This document shows, in pieces, positions 1 to 9,649 of a stretch of 64,000 nt of DNA. Numbering within the stretch: the first letter of the stretch is position 1; every line of letters starts with the position of its first letter. The DNA is taken from assembly GCF_013449685.1 (NCBI RefSeq), contig NZ_JACDSF010000001.1, positions 55,806-119,805 of the forward strand, read 5' to 3'. Source of the DNA: Pectobacterium brasiliense. GTDB taxonomy: Bacteria; Pseudomonadota; Gammaproteobacteria; Enterobacterales; Enterobacteriaceae. A program made the translations under genes and the position numbers. The notes beneath the pieces were generated by a model. The model did no database searches. It was given only the letters and a program-made list of their open reading frames with translations, and was not told where the DNA came from.

Positions 1-52
<52 letters not shown>

Positions 53-66
53 AAAGTGGTGATAGC

Positions 67-411
67 TTATATTGCCGCAATCGCTTTGATTTCGACTTTG
101 AATTTCGGGTGCATCAATTTAGCCTGCACGGTGCAGCGTACAGGTGCGCTGCCCGCCACGACCCAGGCATCCCACGCGGCGTTCATCGCAGCAAAATCAT
201 CCGCATCAACGAGAAAAATCGTCACGTCCAACAGTTTGCTCTTATCCGTTCCCGCCTGTTGCAGAATCGCATCTAACGCGGCCAGCGCGTTTTCCGTTTG
301 CGCCTGTGCGTCATCATCCAGATTTTCCGGCACGCTGGTGTAATAGAGCGTGTTGTTGTGGATGACGGCGTCTGACCAGCGGGCTTCAGGATTAATTCGT
401 GTGATCGCCAT
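67..411 (-). CDS. yoaB: RidA-family protein YoaB
   Basis: A 114-residue RidA/YjgF-fold protein, closely similar to E. coli YoaB over its whole length (WSDAVIHNNTLYYT near the start, RCTVQAKLMHPKF near the end). RidA proteins hydrolyse reactive enamine/imine intermediates; YoaB's own substrate is not established. An in-frame ATG six codons upstream exists, but the ATG at 411 matches the family start and has a GGAGA about 12 bases before it. The gene is divergent from yoaA, as in E. coli, and its stop is followed directly by an ERIC-like repeat. Confidence 0.9.
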   Translation of the reverse strand: MAITRINPEARWSDAVIHNNTLYYTSVPENLDDDAQAQTENALAALDAILQQAGTDKSKLLDVTIFLVDADDFAAMNAAWDAWVVAGSAPVRCTVQAKLMHPKFKVEIKAIAAI

Positions 412-640
412 GAGGTGGGGTTTCTCCATTGTGGTGATAACTAAAAATTGTGGGGATAGTTAAAATAGTGACATCAATCAATACCAGCCGCCAAGCCTAA
501 CACAGCAGGTTGCGGCACGCTTTCCTGATTTAAGGTGGTAGCGTCGGGTGACTCTTGGCATAATCAGCGCGATATTTTGCCACGACCTGAAACGGTTAGC
601 GGCTTACAGAGACAGCATTCCCTTCAACAAGAGAGCAGGC

Positions 641-2560
641 GTGACGAACGATCGTGTAATTGATGATTTTGCTAATGACGGCGTGCTGGCCAAAGCGATC
701 ACTGGCTTCAAACCGCGTGAACCACAGCGGCAGATGGCGCAGGCCGTCATGCGGGCCATCGCCGATAAAACAGCGCTGGTGGTGGAAGCGGGAACCGGAA
801 CCGGTAAAACCTATGCCTACCTTGCGCCCGCCCTGCGTTCAGATAAAAAAGTCATCATTTCAACCGGTTCGAAAGCGCTACAGGATCAGCTCTATAGCCG
901 CGATTTACCGACGATTGCGCAGGCGCTGAAGTACAAAGGCAAATTAGCGCTGCTGAAAGGTCGCTCGAATTACCTTTGTCTGGAACGGCTCGAACAGCAA
1001 TCGCTGGGGGGCGGTGATTTACCCGGTGAAACGCTGAGCGAACTGGTTCGGCTGCGTGGCTGGTCGTCGGAAACGACGGAAGGCGATGTCACGACCTGTT
1101 CAGGCGTCGCGGAAGACAGCGCGATCTGGCCGTTAGTGACCAGCACCAACGATAACTGTCTGGGCAGCGACTGCCCGCACTATAAAGAGTGCTTCGTGGT
1201 GAAAGCGCGGCGCAAGGCGATGGATGCCGATATCGTGGTGGTTAACCACCATCTCTATCTGGCCGATATGGTGGTGAAGGAGAGTGGTTTTGCGGAGCTG
1301 ATCCCAGAAAGCGACGTCGTCATTTTCGATGAAGCCCACCAGATTCCCGATATCGCCAGCCAATATTTCGGCCAGCAGCTTTCCAGCCGCCAACTGCTGG
1401 ATCTGGCGAAAGACATCATCATTGCTTACCGCACCGAAGTGCGCGACGCCTCTCAACTGCAAAAAAGTGCCGATCGCCTGACGCAGAGTACGCAGGATTT
1501 TCGGTTGGCGCTCGGCGATCCGGGGTTTCGCGGTAATCTGCGTGATGTACTCGAACAGCCGTCGCTTCAGCGTGCGCTGGTGCTGCTGGATGATGCGCTG
1601 GAGCTGTGTTACGACGTCGCGAAACTGTCGCTCGGGCGTTCAGCGCTGCTGGATGCCGCCTTTGAGCGCGCCACGCTCTATCGCAACCGCCTGAAACGGC
1701 TGAAAGACGTGCAGTTACCGGGTTACAGCTACTGGTATGAATGTAATTCACGTCATTTCGTGTTGGCGCTGACGCCGCTGTCCGTCTCCGATCGCTTTCG
1801 TGAACTGATAAAAGAGAAGCCTGCGGCCTGGGTGTTTACCTCCGCGACCCTGTCTGTTAACGATCAACTTTTCCACTTCACCGATAGGCTGGGGCTGGAT
1901 AACGCGAATACGCTCCTGTTACCCAGCCCGTTTGATTATGCCAATCAGGCGCTGCTTTGCGTCCCCCGCAATTTGCCGGAAACCAATCGTCCCGGTGCGG
2001 CGAAAAGGCTGGCGGCAATGCTGCGGCCGTTGATTGAGGCGAATCAGGGGCGCTGCTTTATGCTGTGTACCTCGCATCAGATGATGCGCGATTTGGCGGC
2101 TGAATTCCGCGCCACGTTGACGTTACCGGTGCTGTTACAGGGTGAAACTGGCAAGGCGCAATTGCTGTCGCAGTTTGTAGCGGCAGGTAATGCCTTGCTG
2201 GTGGCGACCAGCAGCTTCTGGGAAGGGGTGGATGTGCGTGGCGATACGCTCTCCTGCGTCATTATCGATAAACTGCCGTTTACCTCACCGGACGATCCGC
2301 TGCTGAAGGCGCGTATTGAAGACTGCCGCCTGCGCGGTGGTGAGCCTTTCGACGATGTGCAGGTTCCCGATGCGGTGATTACCCTGAAGCAAGGCGTGGG
2401 CCGCCTCATCCGTGATGTTGAGGATCGCGGTGTGATTGTGATTTGCGATAATCGACTGGTGATGCGTCCGTATGGTGCCGTATTCCTTAACAGCCTGCCG
2501 CCGACGCCGCGAACTCGCGATATTGGGCAGGCGATTACTTTCCTGACGCGTAACACATAA
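641..2560 (+). CDS. yoaA: DinG/XPD-family DNA helicase YoaA
   Basis: A 639-residue superfamily 2 helicase of the iron-sulfur DinG/XPD group. It shows Walker A GTGTGKT at residues 51-57, a DEAH box (FDEAHQ), the four-cysteine Fe-S region (CSGV, NCLGSDCPHYKEC) and the C-terminal motif QGVGRLIR. In E. coli YoaA partners the polymerase III chi subunit (HolC) and helps repair stalled forks. The frame is open from 548, but the GTG at 641 is preferred: it has a GAGAGCAGG element just upstream and gives a length close to E. coli (636). Followed by tsaB after 116 bases. Confidence 0.92.
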   Translation: MTNDRVIDDFANDGVLAKAITGFKPREPQRQMAQAVMRAIADKTALVVEAGTGTGKTYAYLAPALRSDKKVIISTGSKALQDQLYSRDLPTIAQALKYKGKLALLKGRSNYLCLERLEQQSLGGGDLPGETLSELVRLRGWSSETTEGDVTTCSGVAEDSAIWPLVTSTNDNCLGSDCPHYKECFVVKARRKAMDADIVVVNHHLYLADMVVKESGFAELIPESDVVIFDEAHQIPDIASQYFGQQLSSRQLLDLAKDIIIAYRTEVRDASQLQKSADRLTQSTQDFRLALGDPGFRGNLRDVLEQPSLQRALVLLDDALELCYDVAKLSLGRSALLDAAFERATLYRNRLKRLKDVQLPGYSYWYECNSRHFVLALTPLSVSDRFRELIKEKPAAWVFTSATLSVNDQLFHFTDRLGLDNANTLLLPSPFDYANQALLCVPRNLPETNRPGAAKRLAAMLRPLIEANQGRCFMLCTSHQMMRDLAAEFRATLTLPVLLQGETGKAQLLSQFVAAGNALLVATSSFWEGVDVRGDTLSCVIIDKLPFTSPDDPLLKARIEDCRLRGGEPFDDVQVPDAVITLKQGVGRLIRDVEDRGVIVICDNRLVMRPYGAVFLNSLPPTPRTRDIGQAITFLTRNT

Positions 2561-2676
2561 TTCCCAACTGGTGATTGCCGCATGGTTTTGACCGATGGTG
2601 GGAAGGGCTGCGGCACGACAGGGGCTTATGCTATGATACGGGTTATTAAGATTTATTTATCCTGCCTGAGGTTGGC

Positions 2677-3378
2677 ATGTCTACGCGAATTCTAGCGCTT
2701 GATACCGCAACGGAAGCCTGTTCCGTCGCACTCTGGAATGAAGGTGAAATTCATTCTCTGTTCGAAATTTGTCCCCGTGAACACACACAACGTATTCTGC
2801 CGATGGTGCAGCAGGTGCTGGCCGATAGCGGCCTGACGCTCAAGGATCTTGATGCACTGGCCTTTGGTCAGGGGCCGGGAAGTTTTACCGGCGTACGGAT
2901 TGGTATTGGCATTGCCCAAGGGCTGGCGCTGGGAGCTGATTTACCGCTGCTTGGCATCTCGTCACTGGCGACGATGGCACAGGGCGCTTTCCGTCTCACG
3001 CAGGCAAAGCAGGTGCTGGCGGCCATTGATGCGCGAATGGGTGAAGTGTACTGGGGCTGCTATCAGCGTGATGCTGACGGTAGCTGGCAGGGCGAGTCCG
3101 AGGAAGCGGTCTTGAAACCTGAACAGGTGCAGGCGTTAACTGCCGCGCTGTCAGGTGAATGGGCCACGGTAGGCACCGGATGGGAAACCTATCCTGAACT
3201 GGTCAGCCATTCCTCACTGGTATTAGCGAAGGGTGACGTGCTGCTGCCTCAGGCGCAGGACATGCTGCCGTTGGCCTGTCAGCTCTGGCAGGCAGGAAAA
3301 GCGGTCAGCGTTGAAAATGCGCAACCGCGCTACCTGCGTAATGAAGTGACCTGGAAGAAATTGCCCGGACGCGAGTAG
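2677..3378 (+). CDS. tsaB: tRNA threonylcarbamoyladenosine protein TsaB
   Basis: A 233-residue protein of the ASKHA fold, colinear with E. coli TsaB (YeaZ). It is the partner that binds TsaD and, with TsaE, transfers threonylcarbamoyl to A37 of ANN-decoding tRNAs. Visible family signatures are [16 protein letters not shown] at the N-terminus, [14 protein letters not shown] and [10 protein letters not shown]. The ATG at 2677 is preceded by GAGG at a normal distance. The yoaA-tsaB-yeaY-fadD order is that of E. coli. Confidence 0.96.
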   Translation: MSTRILALDTATEACSVALWNEGEIHSLFEICPREHTQRILPMVQQVLADSGLTLKDLDALAFGQGPGSFTGVRIGIGIAQGLALGADLPLLGISSLATMAQGAFRLTQAKQVLAAIDARMGEVYWGCYQRDADGSWQGESEEAVLKPEQVQALTAALSGEWATVGTGWETYPELVSHSSLVLAKGDVLLPQAQDMLPLACQLWQAGKAVSVENAQPRYLRNEVTWKKLPGRE

Positions 3379-3418
3379 TCCGAATGCCTGTCAGGCTTGA
3401 AGTATGACGTGTATAAAC

Positions 3419-3448
3419 AGCAACTTATTTGATGCTAAGCAGTCTAAC
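3419..3448 (+). promoter_or_regulatory. Candidate sigma-E promoter of yeaY
   Basis: GCAACTT at 3420-3426 (sigma-E -35 consensus GGAACTT, one mismatch), a 16-base spacer and TCTAAC at 3443-3448 (consensus TCTAA). yeaY is a reported sigma-E regulon member in E. coli, so both sequence and context agree. Predicted from pattern only. Confidence 0.6.
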
Positions 3449-3477
3449 TATCAGATATCTGAGACGGAGATTGTGTC

Positions 3478-4092
3478 ATGGTTGTGCACATGAAAAAAAT
3501 GCGTATAAATCAGAAAAAAACACGCTTCTGTATAGTGGTTGCGACAGCGCTGCTGCTTTCTGGCTGTGTCACGGTGCCGGATGCCATTAAAGGCACGTCG
3601 CCAACGCCGCAGGACGATTTGGTGCGTGTGATGAATGCGCCGCAGATTTATGTCGGTCAGGAATCACGCTTTGGCGGACGAGTGGTTAGCATCCGCAATG
3701 AAGCGAATAAAACGCGGTTGGAAATTGCCAGCATGCCGCTGGATAGCGGCGCAAAACCGCGGTTGGATATGCCGTCAGAAGGGCGCTTTATCGCCTATGT
3801 GAATCGCTTTCTGGAACCTGTCGATGTTAAAGACCAACTGGTCACCGTTGTCGGGCCAATTGTCGGCACCGAACAGGGCGCTATTGGTGATAAACCCTAT
3901 CGTTATGTCGTGATCGACGCGCAAGGCTACAAACGCTGGAATGTCGTACAGCGTCTGATGGTGCCACCCGGCGGCTATGGCTATGGCCCGTGGGGATGGC
4001 GAGCAGGTTACGGCTACGGCTGGGGCTCAGGGTGGGGATTTGACGGCGGGTGGTCTGGTCCGGCGCGGATTGAGAATGTCGTGACAGAATAA
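3478..4092 (+). CDS. yeaY: Slp-family outer-membrane lipoprotein YeaY
   Basis: A 204-residue lipoprotein. The signal peptide ends in the lipobox LLLSGC with the lipidated cysteine at residue 30; the next residue is Val, not Asp, predicting sorting to the outer membrane. The mature part is colinear with E. coli YeaY/Slp ([25 protein letters not shown]) and ends in a Gly/Tyr/Trp-rich tail. The start at 3478 is chosen for its CGGAG at 8 bases; a second ATG at 3490 lacks one. Function unknown beyond envelope stress association. A terminator follows at 4118. Confidence 0.88.
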   Translation: MVVHMKKMRINQKKTRFCIVVATALLLSGCVTVPDAIKGTSPTPQDDLVRVMNAPQIYVGQESRFGGRVVSIRNEANKTRLEIASMPLDSGAKPRLDMPSEGRFIAYVNRFLEPVDVKDQLVTVVGPIVGTEQGAIGDKPYRYVVIDAQGYKRWNVVQRLMVPPGGYGYGPWGWRAGYGYGWGSGWGFDGGWSGPARIENVVTE

Positions 4093-4117
4093 GAATCTAT
4101 TCAGCAGGACTATTGAG

Positions 4118-4149
4118 ATCAGGCGACGCAGGTTGCCTGATTTTTTTTG
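4118..4149 (+). terminator. Rho-independent terminator after yeaY
   Basis: Stem ATCAGGC (4118-4124) with GCCTGAT (4135-4141), then a run of T residues to 4148. It separates yeaY from fadD. Confidence 0.85.
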
Positions 4150-4202
4150 AATAAAGAATAAATTAGTGATCGATCTCGCAACCTTAACATTGTTTGTTAG
4201 CT

Positions 4203-4219
4203 AACTGGTAGGCTGAGTT
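4203..4219 (+). promoter_or_regulatory. Candidate FadR operator upstream of fadD
   Basis: AACTGGTAGGCTGAGTT agrees with the E. coli FadR consensus AACTGGTCNGACCAGTT at 12 of 16 defined positions, including both outer half-site arms. It overlaps a possible -10 hexamer TAAAAT at 4219-4224, so binding would block RNA polymerase. The regulator gene fadR is at 15454-16173 in this window. Prediction only. Confidence 0.55.
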
Positions 4220-4257
4220 AAAATAATGTTAATAACAAGCCTCTGAGGGCGACGACG

Positions 4258-5976
4258 ATGCCACTAAAAAAATATCTCGGGAGTGACGTCTTGGAAAAAA
4301 TTTGGTTATCACGCTATCCGGCGGATGTGCCAGCGGAAATCGATCCGGATCGCTATTCGTCGTTGATTGACATGTTTGAAAATGGCGTGAAGCGCTATGC
4401 CGATCGGCCCGCGTTTGTCAACATGGGTGAAGTGATGACGTTTCGCAAGTTGGAAGAGCGGAGCCGAGCATTTGCGGCCTATTTGCAAAATCAGCTTAAA
4501 TTGCAGAAAGGCGATCGCGTAGCATTGATGATGCCCAATTTGCTGCAATATCCCGTTGCGCTATTTGGCGTGTTGCGTGCGGGTATGGTGGTTGTCAACG
4601 TTAACCCACTGTATACGCCGCGTGAGCTGGAACATCAGCTAAAAGACAGCGGCGCCAGTACGATTGTTATCGTATCTAACTTTGCGCATACGTTGGAAAA
4701 AATTGTCCATAACACGGCAGTGAAGCACGTCATTTTGACCCGCATGGGTGACCAGCTCTCTACGGCAAAAGGCACGTTAGTTAACTTTGTGGTGAAATAC
4801 ATTAAACGGCTGGTGCCCAAATACCATCTGCCGGATGCGATATCATTTCGTCGTGTTTTGCAGGAAGGGCGCCGCCAGCAGTATATTCGTCCCGATATGA
4901 TCAACTCCGATTTGGCATTTCTGCAATATACCGGCGGTACCACGGGCGTCGCTAAAGGCGCCATGCTCACACACCGCAATATGTTGGCGAATCTTGAGCA
5001 GTGTAAAGGCGCATACGGTGCTGTTTTGCGTGAAGGAACTGAACTGGTAGTGACCGCACTCCCGCTGTATCACATCTATGCGCTGATGGTGAATGGGCTG
5101 CTGTTCTTTGAACTCGGTGGGAAGAATCTCCTGATTACTAACCCCCGCGATATTCCAGCGGTGGTGAAAGAGCTGAAACAGTATCCATTTACCGCAATCA
5201 CTGGCGTGAATACGTTATTTAACGCGTTGCTCAACAATAAAGAATTCCACGAATTGGATTTTTCGGCACTGCGGCTGTCCGCGGGAGGCGGCGCGTCAGT
5301 ACAGCAGTCGGTGGCCGAGCGCTGGGAAAAATTGACCGGTAAACATCTGCTCGAAGGCTACGGGTTGACAGAGAGTTCTCCGGTCGTATCGGGCAACCCG
5401 TACGATCTGAAGCATTACAGCGGCAGTATTGGGCTACCGATGCCATCAACGGATGTCAGAATCATTGATGATAATGGTAACGACGCAGGTCCGGGGGAAT
5501 CCGGTGAGCTGTGGGTGCGTGGGCCGCAGGTGATGTTAGGGTACTGGCAGCAGCCTGCCGCTACGGATGAAGTGTTAAAAGATGGCTGGCTGGCAACGGG
5601 TGATATTGTCACGTCCGATGATGAGGGATTCCTGCGAGTCATCGACCGTAAGAAAGACATGATTCTGGTTTCCGGCTTTAACGTCTATCCGACCGAAATT
5701 GAAGATGTGATCAGCCGTCATCCCAACGTGTCTGAATCCGCGGTGGTTGGGGTGGAGAATGAGGTCTCCGGTGAAGCAGTCAAAGCCTTTGTCGTCAGAC
5801 GCGACAACGCGTTAACGAAAGAGGAACTCATTACTCACTGCCGACGTAACCTTACTGGCTACAAAGTGCCTAAAGAGATCGAATTCTGCGACGATTTGCC
5901 GAAATCTAACGTGGGGAAAATTCTGCGGCGCGAGTTACGCGGTGAGAAAACGGCAAAGAAAGATGCTGCCGCCTGA
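4258..5976 (+). CDS. fadD: Long-chain acyl-CoA synthetase FadD
   Basis: An ANL-superfamily ligase that couples fatty-acid activation to uptake at the inner membrane, forming acyl-CoA for beta-oxidation. The AMP-binding loop [11 protein letters not shown] is at residues 224-234, with the FACS signature DGWLATGD and the C-terminal GKILRREL around the catalytic lysine. From ATG 4258 the protein is 572 residues; a TTG at 4291 with GGGAG seven bases upstream gives exactly 561, the E. coli length, and corresponds to the E. coli start. The true start may therefore be 4291. A FadR-like operator lies upstream and a terminator follows. Confidence 0.95.
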   Translation: MPLKKYLGSDVLEKIWLSRYPADVPAEIDPDRYSSLIDMFENGVKRYADRPAFVNMGEVMTFRKLEERSRAFAAYLQNQLKLQKGDRVALMMPNLLQYPVALFGVLRAGMVVVNVNPLYTPRELEHQLKDSGASTIVIVSNFAHTLEKIVHNTAVKHVILTRMGDQLSTAKGTLVNFVVKYIKRLVPKYHLPDAISFRRVLQEGRRQQYIRPDMINSDLAFLQYTGGTTGVAKGAMLTHRNMLANLEQCKGAYGAVLREGTELVVTALPLYHIYALMVNGLLFFELGGKNLLITNPRDIPAVVKELKQYPFTAITGVNTLFNALLNNKEFHELDFSALRLSAGGGASVQQSVAERWEKLTGKHLLEGYGLTESSPVVSGNPYDLKHYSGSIGLPMPSTDVRIIDDNGNDAGPGESGELWVRGPQVMLGYWQQPAATDEVLKDGWLATGDIVTSDDEGFLRVIDRKKDMILVSGFNVYPTEIEDVISRHPNVSESAVVGVENEVSGEAVKAFVVRRDNALTKEELITHCRRNLTGYKVPKEIEFCDDLPKSNVGKILRRELRGEKTAKKDAAA

Positions 5977-6032
5977 CGATTTTCTACGAAAAACGACTGC
6001 CAGAGAGAGGCAGGACGCGATATGATGTTTTC

Positions 6033-6059
6033 ACGCCGGTTCATCCGGCGTTCTTTTTT
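6033..6059 (+). terminator. Terminator between fadD and rnd, with U-rich tail
   Basis: Stem ACGCCGG (6033-6039) and CCGGCGT (6045-6051) followed by TTCTTTTTT. It ends fadD transcripts. In E. coli the U-rich run at the equivalent place is reported to enhance translation of rnd from its UUG codon, and that arrangement is kept here. Confidence 0.8.
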
Positions 6060-6117
6060 ACGGCGATACGGATTTGACCCAGAACCGTAAAGTAAAAACA
6101 ACCAAGAGAATGACGTT

Positions 6118-7242
6118 TTGAATTATCAGTTGATCACTTCCGACATTGGGTTACAACAGGTTTGCACCCAGGCGCGACGCTTTCCGCAGGTGGCATTGGA
6201 CACGGAGTTCGTCAGAACCCGCACGTATTATCCGCAATTAGGGTTGATTCAATTGTATGACGGCGAACAGCTTTCACTCATCGACCCGCTAACGATTACC
6301 GACTGGGCACCCTTTCAGGCGTTACTGCGTGACGAACAGGTCACTAAATTCCTGCATGCGAGCAGTGAAGATCTGGAGGTGTTTCTCAATGCGTTTGGAA
6401 CACTGCCTACGCCTTTCATCGATACACAGATTCTGGCCGCATTTTTAGGTAAGCCGCTTTCGTATGGTTTTGCTGCGCTAGTGGCCGACTACATGGGCGT
6501 GACGCTGGATAAAAGTGAGTCGAGAACGGACTGGCTTGCACGTCCGCTGAGCGAAAAACAGTGTGATTACGCTGCTGCCGATGTGTTCTATTTGTTGCCG
6601 ATGGCCATTCAACTGGTGGCTGATACGCAAGCAGCAGGGTGGATGAACGCGGCGCTGGATGAATGTCTCCTGCTGTGTCAGCGTAAACAGGATATCCTGG
6701 CACCTGCGCTGGCCTATCGCGAATTTGGCAACGCCTGGCAACTGCGTGGCCGGAATCTGGCTTGCCTTCAGCGTCTGGCCGAGTGGCGTTTGCGTAAAGC
6801 TCGTGAGCGAGACAGCGCGGTGAATTTTGTCGTTCGTGAAGAGAATCTGTTGCAGGTGGCGCGTTGTCTGCCGACGTCGCTGGGTGAACTGAGTTCGCTG
6901 GGGCTGAGCGGCCCTGAAATCCGCTACCACGGCAAAACGCTGCTGGACTGTGTTGCACAGACGGACGGTATTGCTGATGCGGATTGCCCACCGCCGGTGA
7001 ATAATTTGATCGACTATCCCAGCTATAAAAAAGTGTTTAAAGATATTAAAGCACTGGTGCAGCGTGTGAGCGAACAGAGTGGATTATCCGCCGAGCTATT
7101 GGCCTCACGTCGCCAAATTAATCGTCTGCTGAATTGGCACTGGAAATTAAGCGGGCAAGATACGGGAATGCCGGAAATGTTGTCTGGCTGGCGCGGCCAG
7201 TTATATGGTGATGAACTGCGTGAAATTGTGCAAGATTATTAA
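6118..7242 (+). CDS. rnd: Ribonuclease D
   Basis: A 374-residue 3'-5' exoribonuclease that trims tRNA and other small RNA precursors. All DEDDy catalytic residues are at the E. coli positions: D28 and E30 in LDTEF, D85 in SSEDLE, Y151 and D155 in CDYAAADV. The C-terminal half holds the HRDC domains. Translation starts at a TTG, as in E. coli, with GAGA about 8 bases before it. The neighbour downstream is the convergent min operon, a junction not found in E. coli. Confidence 0.95.
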   Translation: MNYQLITSDIGLQQVCTQARRFPQVALDTEFVRTRTYYPQLGLIQLYDGEQLSLIDPLTITDWAPFQALLRDEQVTKFLHASSEDLEVFLNAFGTLPTPFIDTQILAAFLGKPLSYGFAALVADYMGVTLDKSESRTDWLARPLSEKQCDYAAADVFYLLPMAIQLVADTQAAGWMNAALDECLLLCQRKQDILAPALAYREFGNAWQLRGRNLACLQRLAEWRLRKARERDSAVNFVVREENLLQVARCLPTSLGELSSLGLSGPEIRYHGKTLLDCVAQTDGIADADCPPPVNNLIDYPSYKKVFKDIKALVQRVSEQSGLSAELLASRRQINRLLNWHWKLSGQDTGMPEMLSGWRGQLYGDELREIVQDY

Positions 7243-7258
7243 TCATCGGTAAATACGT

Positions 7259-7324
7259 CTTATCAATACGCCTTATTTGCTGTGATGAAGCAATCATGAG
7301 AAAAGCAGCAAATAGGGTGATAAG
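7259..7324. repeat. Long inverted repeat between rnd and minE
   Basis: CTTATCA (7259-7265) pairs with TGATAAG (7318-7324). After a five-base bulge, the left arm at 7271-7282 pairs with 7306-7317 over 12 positions with one G-T wobble. It may act as the 3' end hairpin of rnd transcripts, though no T-run follows. Confidence 0.55.
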
Positions 7325-7422
7325 AATACGGTGAAAAAATACAACAAGAAACAAAATACTGGCTGAATATACAGTTTGTTGCGAAATGAAATGCACTTAA
7401 TTTGATGTAAGACGGGAATAGA

Positions 7423-7448
7423 TATCCCCTGCGTAAAAGCAGGGGATA
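7423..7448 (-). terminator. Hairpin downstream of minE
   Basis: Perfect 10-bp stem (7423-7432 with 7439-7448) and a six-base loop, 15 bases after the minE stop. The T-run is poor on both strands, so it may stabilise the 3' end more than terminate. Confidence 0.55.
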
Positions 7449-7462
7449 CTACAGCAGAAAAA

Positions 7463-7732
7463 TCATTTAGGCGTTTCTTCCGCTTCCGGTAAGGTAACGT
7501 TCAACTCAAGCACGGAAATATCATCTCCTTTTTGCTCAAGCTGAACGGTCACCATCTCAGGATCAATCTGTACATATCGACAGATAACCTCAAGAATATC
7601 TCGCTTTAATTGCGGCAGATAATGGGGTTCGCTATCTCCCCGGCGTCGCTCCGCGACAATAATTTGCAGCCGTTCCTTGGCAATATTGGCTGTCGTTTTT
7701 TTGCGGGACAGAAAGAAGTCCAGTAAAGCCAT
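7463..7732 (-). CDS. minE: Cell-division topological specificity factor MinE
   Basis: An 89-residue protein with the usual MinE layout: an N-terminal membrane-targeting and anti-MinCD segment ([12 protein letters not shown], then [13 protein letters not shown]) and a C-terminal topological-specificity domain. It stimulates MinD ATPase and drives pole-to-pole oscillation, which keeps the Z-ring at mid-cell. It is the last gene of minCDE, three bases after minD. Confidence 0.97.
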   Translation of the reverse strand: MALLDFFLSRKKTTANIAKERLQIIVAERRRGDSEPHYLPQLKRDILEVICRYVQIDPEMVTVQLEQKGDDISVLELNVTLPEAEETPK

Positions 7733-7735
7733 AAT

Positions 7736-8548
7736 TTATCCCCCAAAAAGTCGTTTAAGGAAACCCTTCTTCTCTTCTTCAACAAAACGGAAAGGACGCT
7801 CTTCGCCAAGCAGACGTTCAACGGTGTCTGCGTAAGCCTTACCAGCATCGGCTTCAGTATCGAGAATCACGGGTTCACCTTGGTTAGAAGCACGGAGTAC
7901 GGATTGGTCTTCTGGAATTACGCCAACCAGCGGGATCCGCAGGATATCAAGAACGTCTTCCATACTCAGCATATCGCCACGGCTCACCCGACCTGGGTTG
8001 TAGCGCGTCAATAGCAAATGCTCTTTGATTGGATCTTCAGAACGCTCGGCACGACGTGATTTAGAAGACAGAATACCCAGAATACGGTCGGAGTCGCGAA
8101 CAGAAGAGACTTCCGGGTTGGTGGTGATAATCGCTTCATCTGCGAAATAGAGTGCCATCAACGCACCGGTTTCAATCCCCGCGGGTGAATCACACACGAT
8201 AAAATCGAATTCCATCTCACCCAGATCGTTGAGCACTTTCTCTACGCCTTCATGCGTTAACGCATCTTTATCACGTGTTTGTGATGCTGGCAGAATGTAG
8301 AGATTATCGGTTCTCTTATCTTTGATCAGTGCCTGATTCAGCGTGGCATCACCTTGAATAACATTGACAAAGTCATACACTACGCGACGCTCGCATCCCA
8401 TGATCAGGTCGAGGTTACGCAGACCAATGTCAAAATCGATGACAACCGTTTTTTTTCCTTTCTGGGCTAAACCGGTAGCAATGGCTGCGCTTGATGTGGT
8501 CTTGCCAACGCCCCCTTTACCCGATGTAACAACAATGATGCGTGCCAT
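7736..8548 (-). CDS. minD: Septum-site ATPase MinD
   Basis: A 270-residue ParA/MinD-type ATPase. The deviant Walker A GKGGVGKTT spans residues 10-18 with both lysines (11 and 16), and the C-terminus EEEKKGFLKRLFGG is the amphipathic membrane-targeting helix. MinD-ATP dimers recruit MinC to the membrane and are released by MinE. Middle gene of the operon, 20 bases after minC. Confidence 0.98.
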   Translation of the reverse strand: MARIIVVTSGKGGVGKTTSSAAIATGLAQKGKKTVVIDFDIGLRNLDLIMGCERRVVYDFVNVIQGDATLNQALIKDKRTDNLYILPASQTRDKDALTHEGVEKVLNDLGEMEFDFIVCDSPAGIETGALMALYFADEAIITTNPEVSSVRDSDRILGILSSKSRRAERSEDPIKEHLLLTRYNPGRVSRGDMLSMEDVLDILRIPLVGVIPEDQSVLRASNQGEPVILDTEADAGKAYADTVERLLGEERPFRFVEEEKKGFLKRLFGG

Positions 8549-8568
8549 AAATGTTTCCTTGGGAGATT

Positions 8569-9255
8569 CTAGTCTAGAGGTTTTATCGTTAAAACATTGT
8601 CCAGCTGGTTCAGATTAATCCGTGCTGGCTGCCCAAAATACGGTTCAGGAATTTGGTCGCTTAGCCAGTAACGGCCAGCAATTGAGACCAGTTCTGCGGC
8701 CAGATGCGTACAGAATATCTGGCTATGAACATCGCCAGAAACGCCTGCGAGGGCTCGGCCGCGCATCATGCCATAAATATGAATATTGCCATCGGCAATC
8801 ACCTCAGCACCCGCGCTCACGCTGCTTATGACGATTAAGTCACAGTTCCGAGCGTAAATTTGTTGGCCGGATCGAACGGGGGTGTTGATGACTTTCGTTT
8901 TCACTGCGGCAGGAACGGCGGCGACGGGCTCGACGACCCGGCGTTGTACTTTACCTTCGCTCAGAAGGGGAAGCCCTGCCTGCACAATAGTTTTCTTTAA
9001 TACGTCGTCGGTGCATCCGCTGACGCCAACGACATGCAGGCCGGTTGATGAAATCGCCTGCTGTAATTTTATCCAGTCGGTTTCCGCTGTTAATGCAGCA
9101 ACATTAATGACAACGGGGGCATTTTTCAGGAAAGCAGGCGCTTGCTCTATTTTTTCCTGTAGTGCCTGGTAAATTACCTCGGGTTGGGAATCATGCAAAT
9201 GAACAACCGATAAGGTAAAGCTGCTGCCTTTTAGCTCTATTGGCGTTTGTGACAT
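8569..9255 (-). CDS. minC: Septum-site inhibitor MinC
   Basis: A 228-residue FtsZ assembly inhibitor. The N-terminal domain (residues about 1-105) acts on FtsZ; the glycine-rich beta-helical C-terminal domain ([28 protein letters not shown]) dimerises and binds MinD. A charged/Ala-Val linker separates them. First gene of the minus-strand min operon, divergent from ycgL. Confidence 0.97.
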   Translation of the reverse strand: MSQTPIELKGSSFTLSVVHLHDSQPEVIYQALQEKIEQAPAFLKNAPVVINVAALTAETDWIKLQQAISSTGLHVVGVSGCTDDVLKKTIVQAGLPLLSEGKVQRRVVEPVAAVPAAVKTKVINTPVRSGQQIYARNCDLIVISSVSAGAEVIADGNIHIYGMMRGRALAGVSGDVHSQIFCTHLAAELVSIAGRYWLSDQIPEPYFGQPARINLNQLDNVLTIKPLD

Positions 9256-9361
9256 CTATCCTGACTCAGTTTCAGCATCTTTTAATCCCTAGAGTAACAT
9301 TTAAGGCATGATATTCCAGAGCGCTGTAAGCATGTTATAGTCACAATTATATACAGGCAAG

Positions 9362-9649
9362 ATGGCATTCCCATCAAATAGAGTAAAAAAAATGTTTTGT
9401 GTGATCTATCGAAGTGCTAAACGCGATCAGACCTATCTTTATGTTGAAAAAAAAGACGATTTCTCACGCGTGCCAGAAGAATTAATGAGAAGTTTTGGCA
9501 CGCCGCACTTGTCCATGCTCTTACCGCTGGATGGGCGTAAAAAACTGGCGAATGCCGATATAGAAAAAGTGAAATTTGCGCTACAGGAGCAGGGTTTTTA
9601 TCTGCAAGTTCCTCCACCGGTCGAGAGCTTATTAACCACGCCGGTATAA
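9362..9649 (+). CDS. ycgL: YcgL-domain protein
   Basis: A 95-residue protein, colinear with E. coli YcgL ([20 protein letters not shown], then [16 protein letters not shown]). The family has a small alpha/beta fold and no established biochemical role. The ATG at 9362 has CAGG five to six bases upstream; a second ATG ten codons in (9392) has no ribosome site. The position next to minC matches E. coli. Confidence 0.85.
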   Translation: MAFPSNRVKKMFCVIYRSAKRDQTYLYVEKKDDFSRVPEELMRSFGTPHLSMLLPLDGRKKLANADIEKVKFALQEQGFYLQVPPPVESLLTTPV

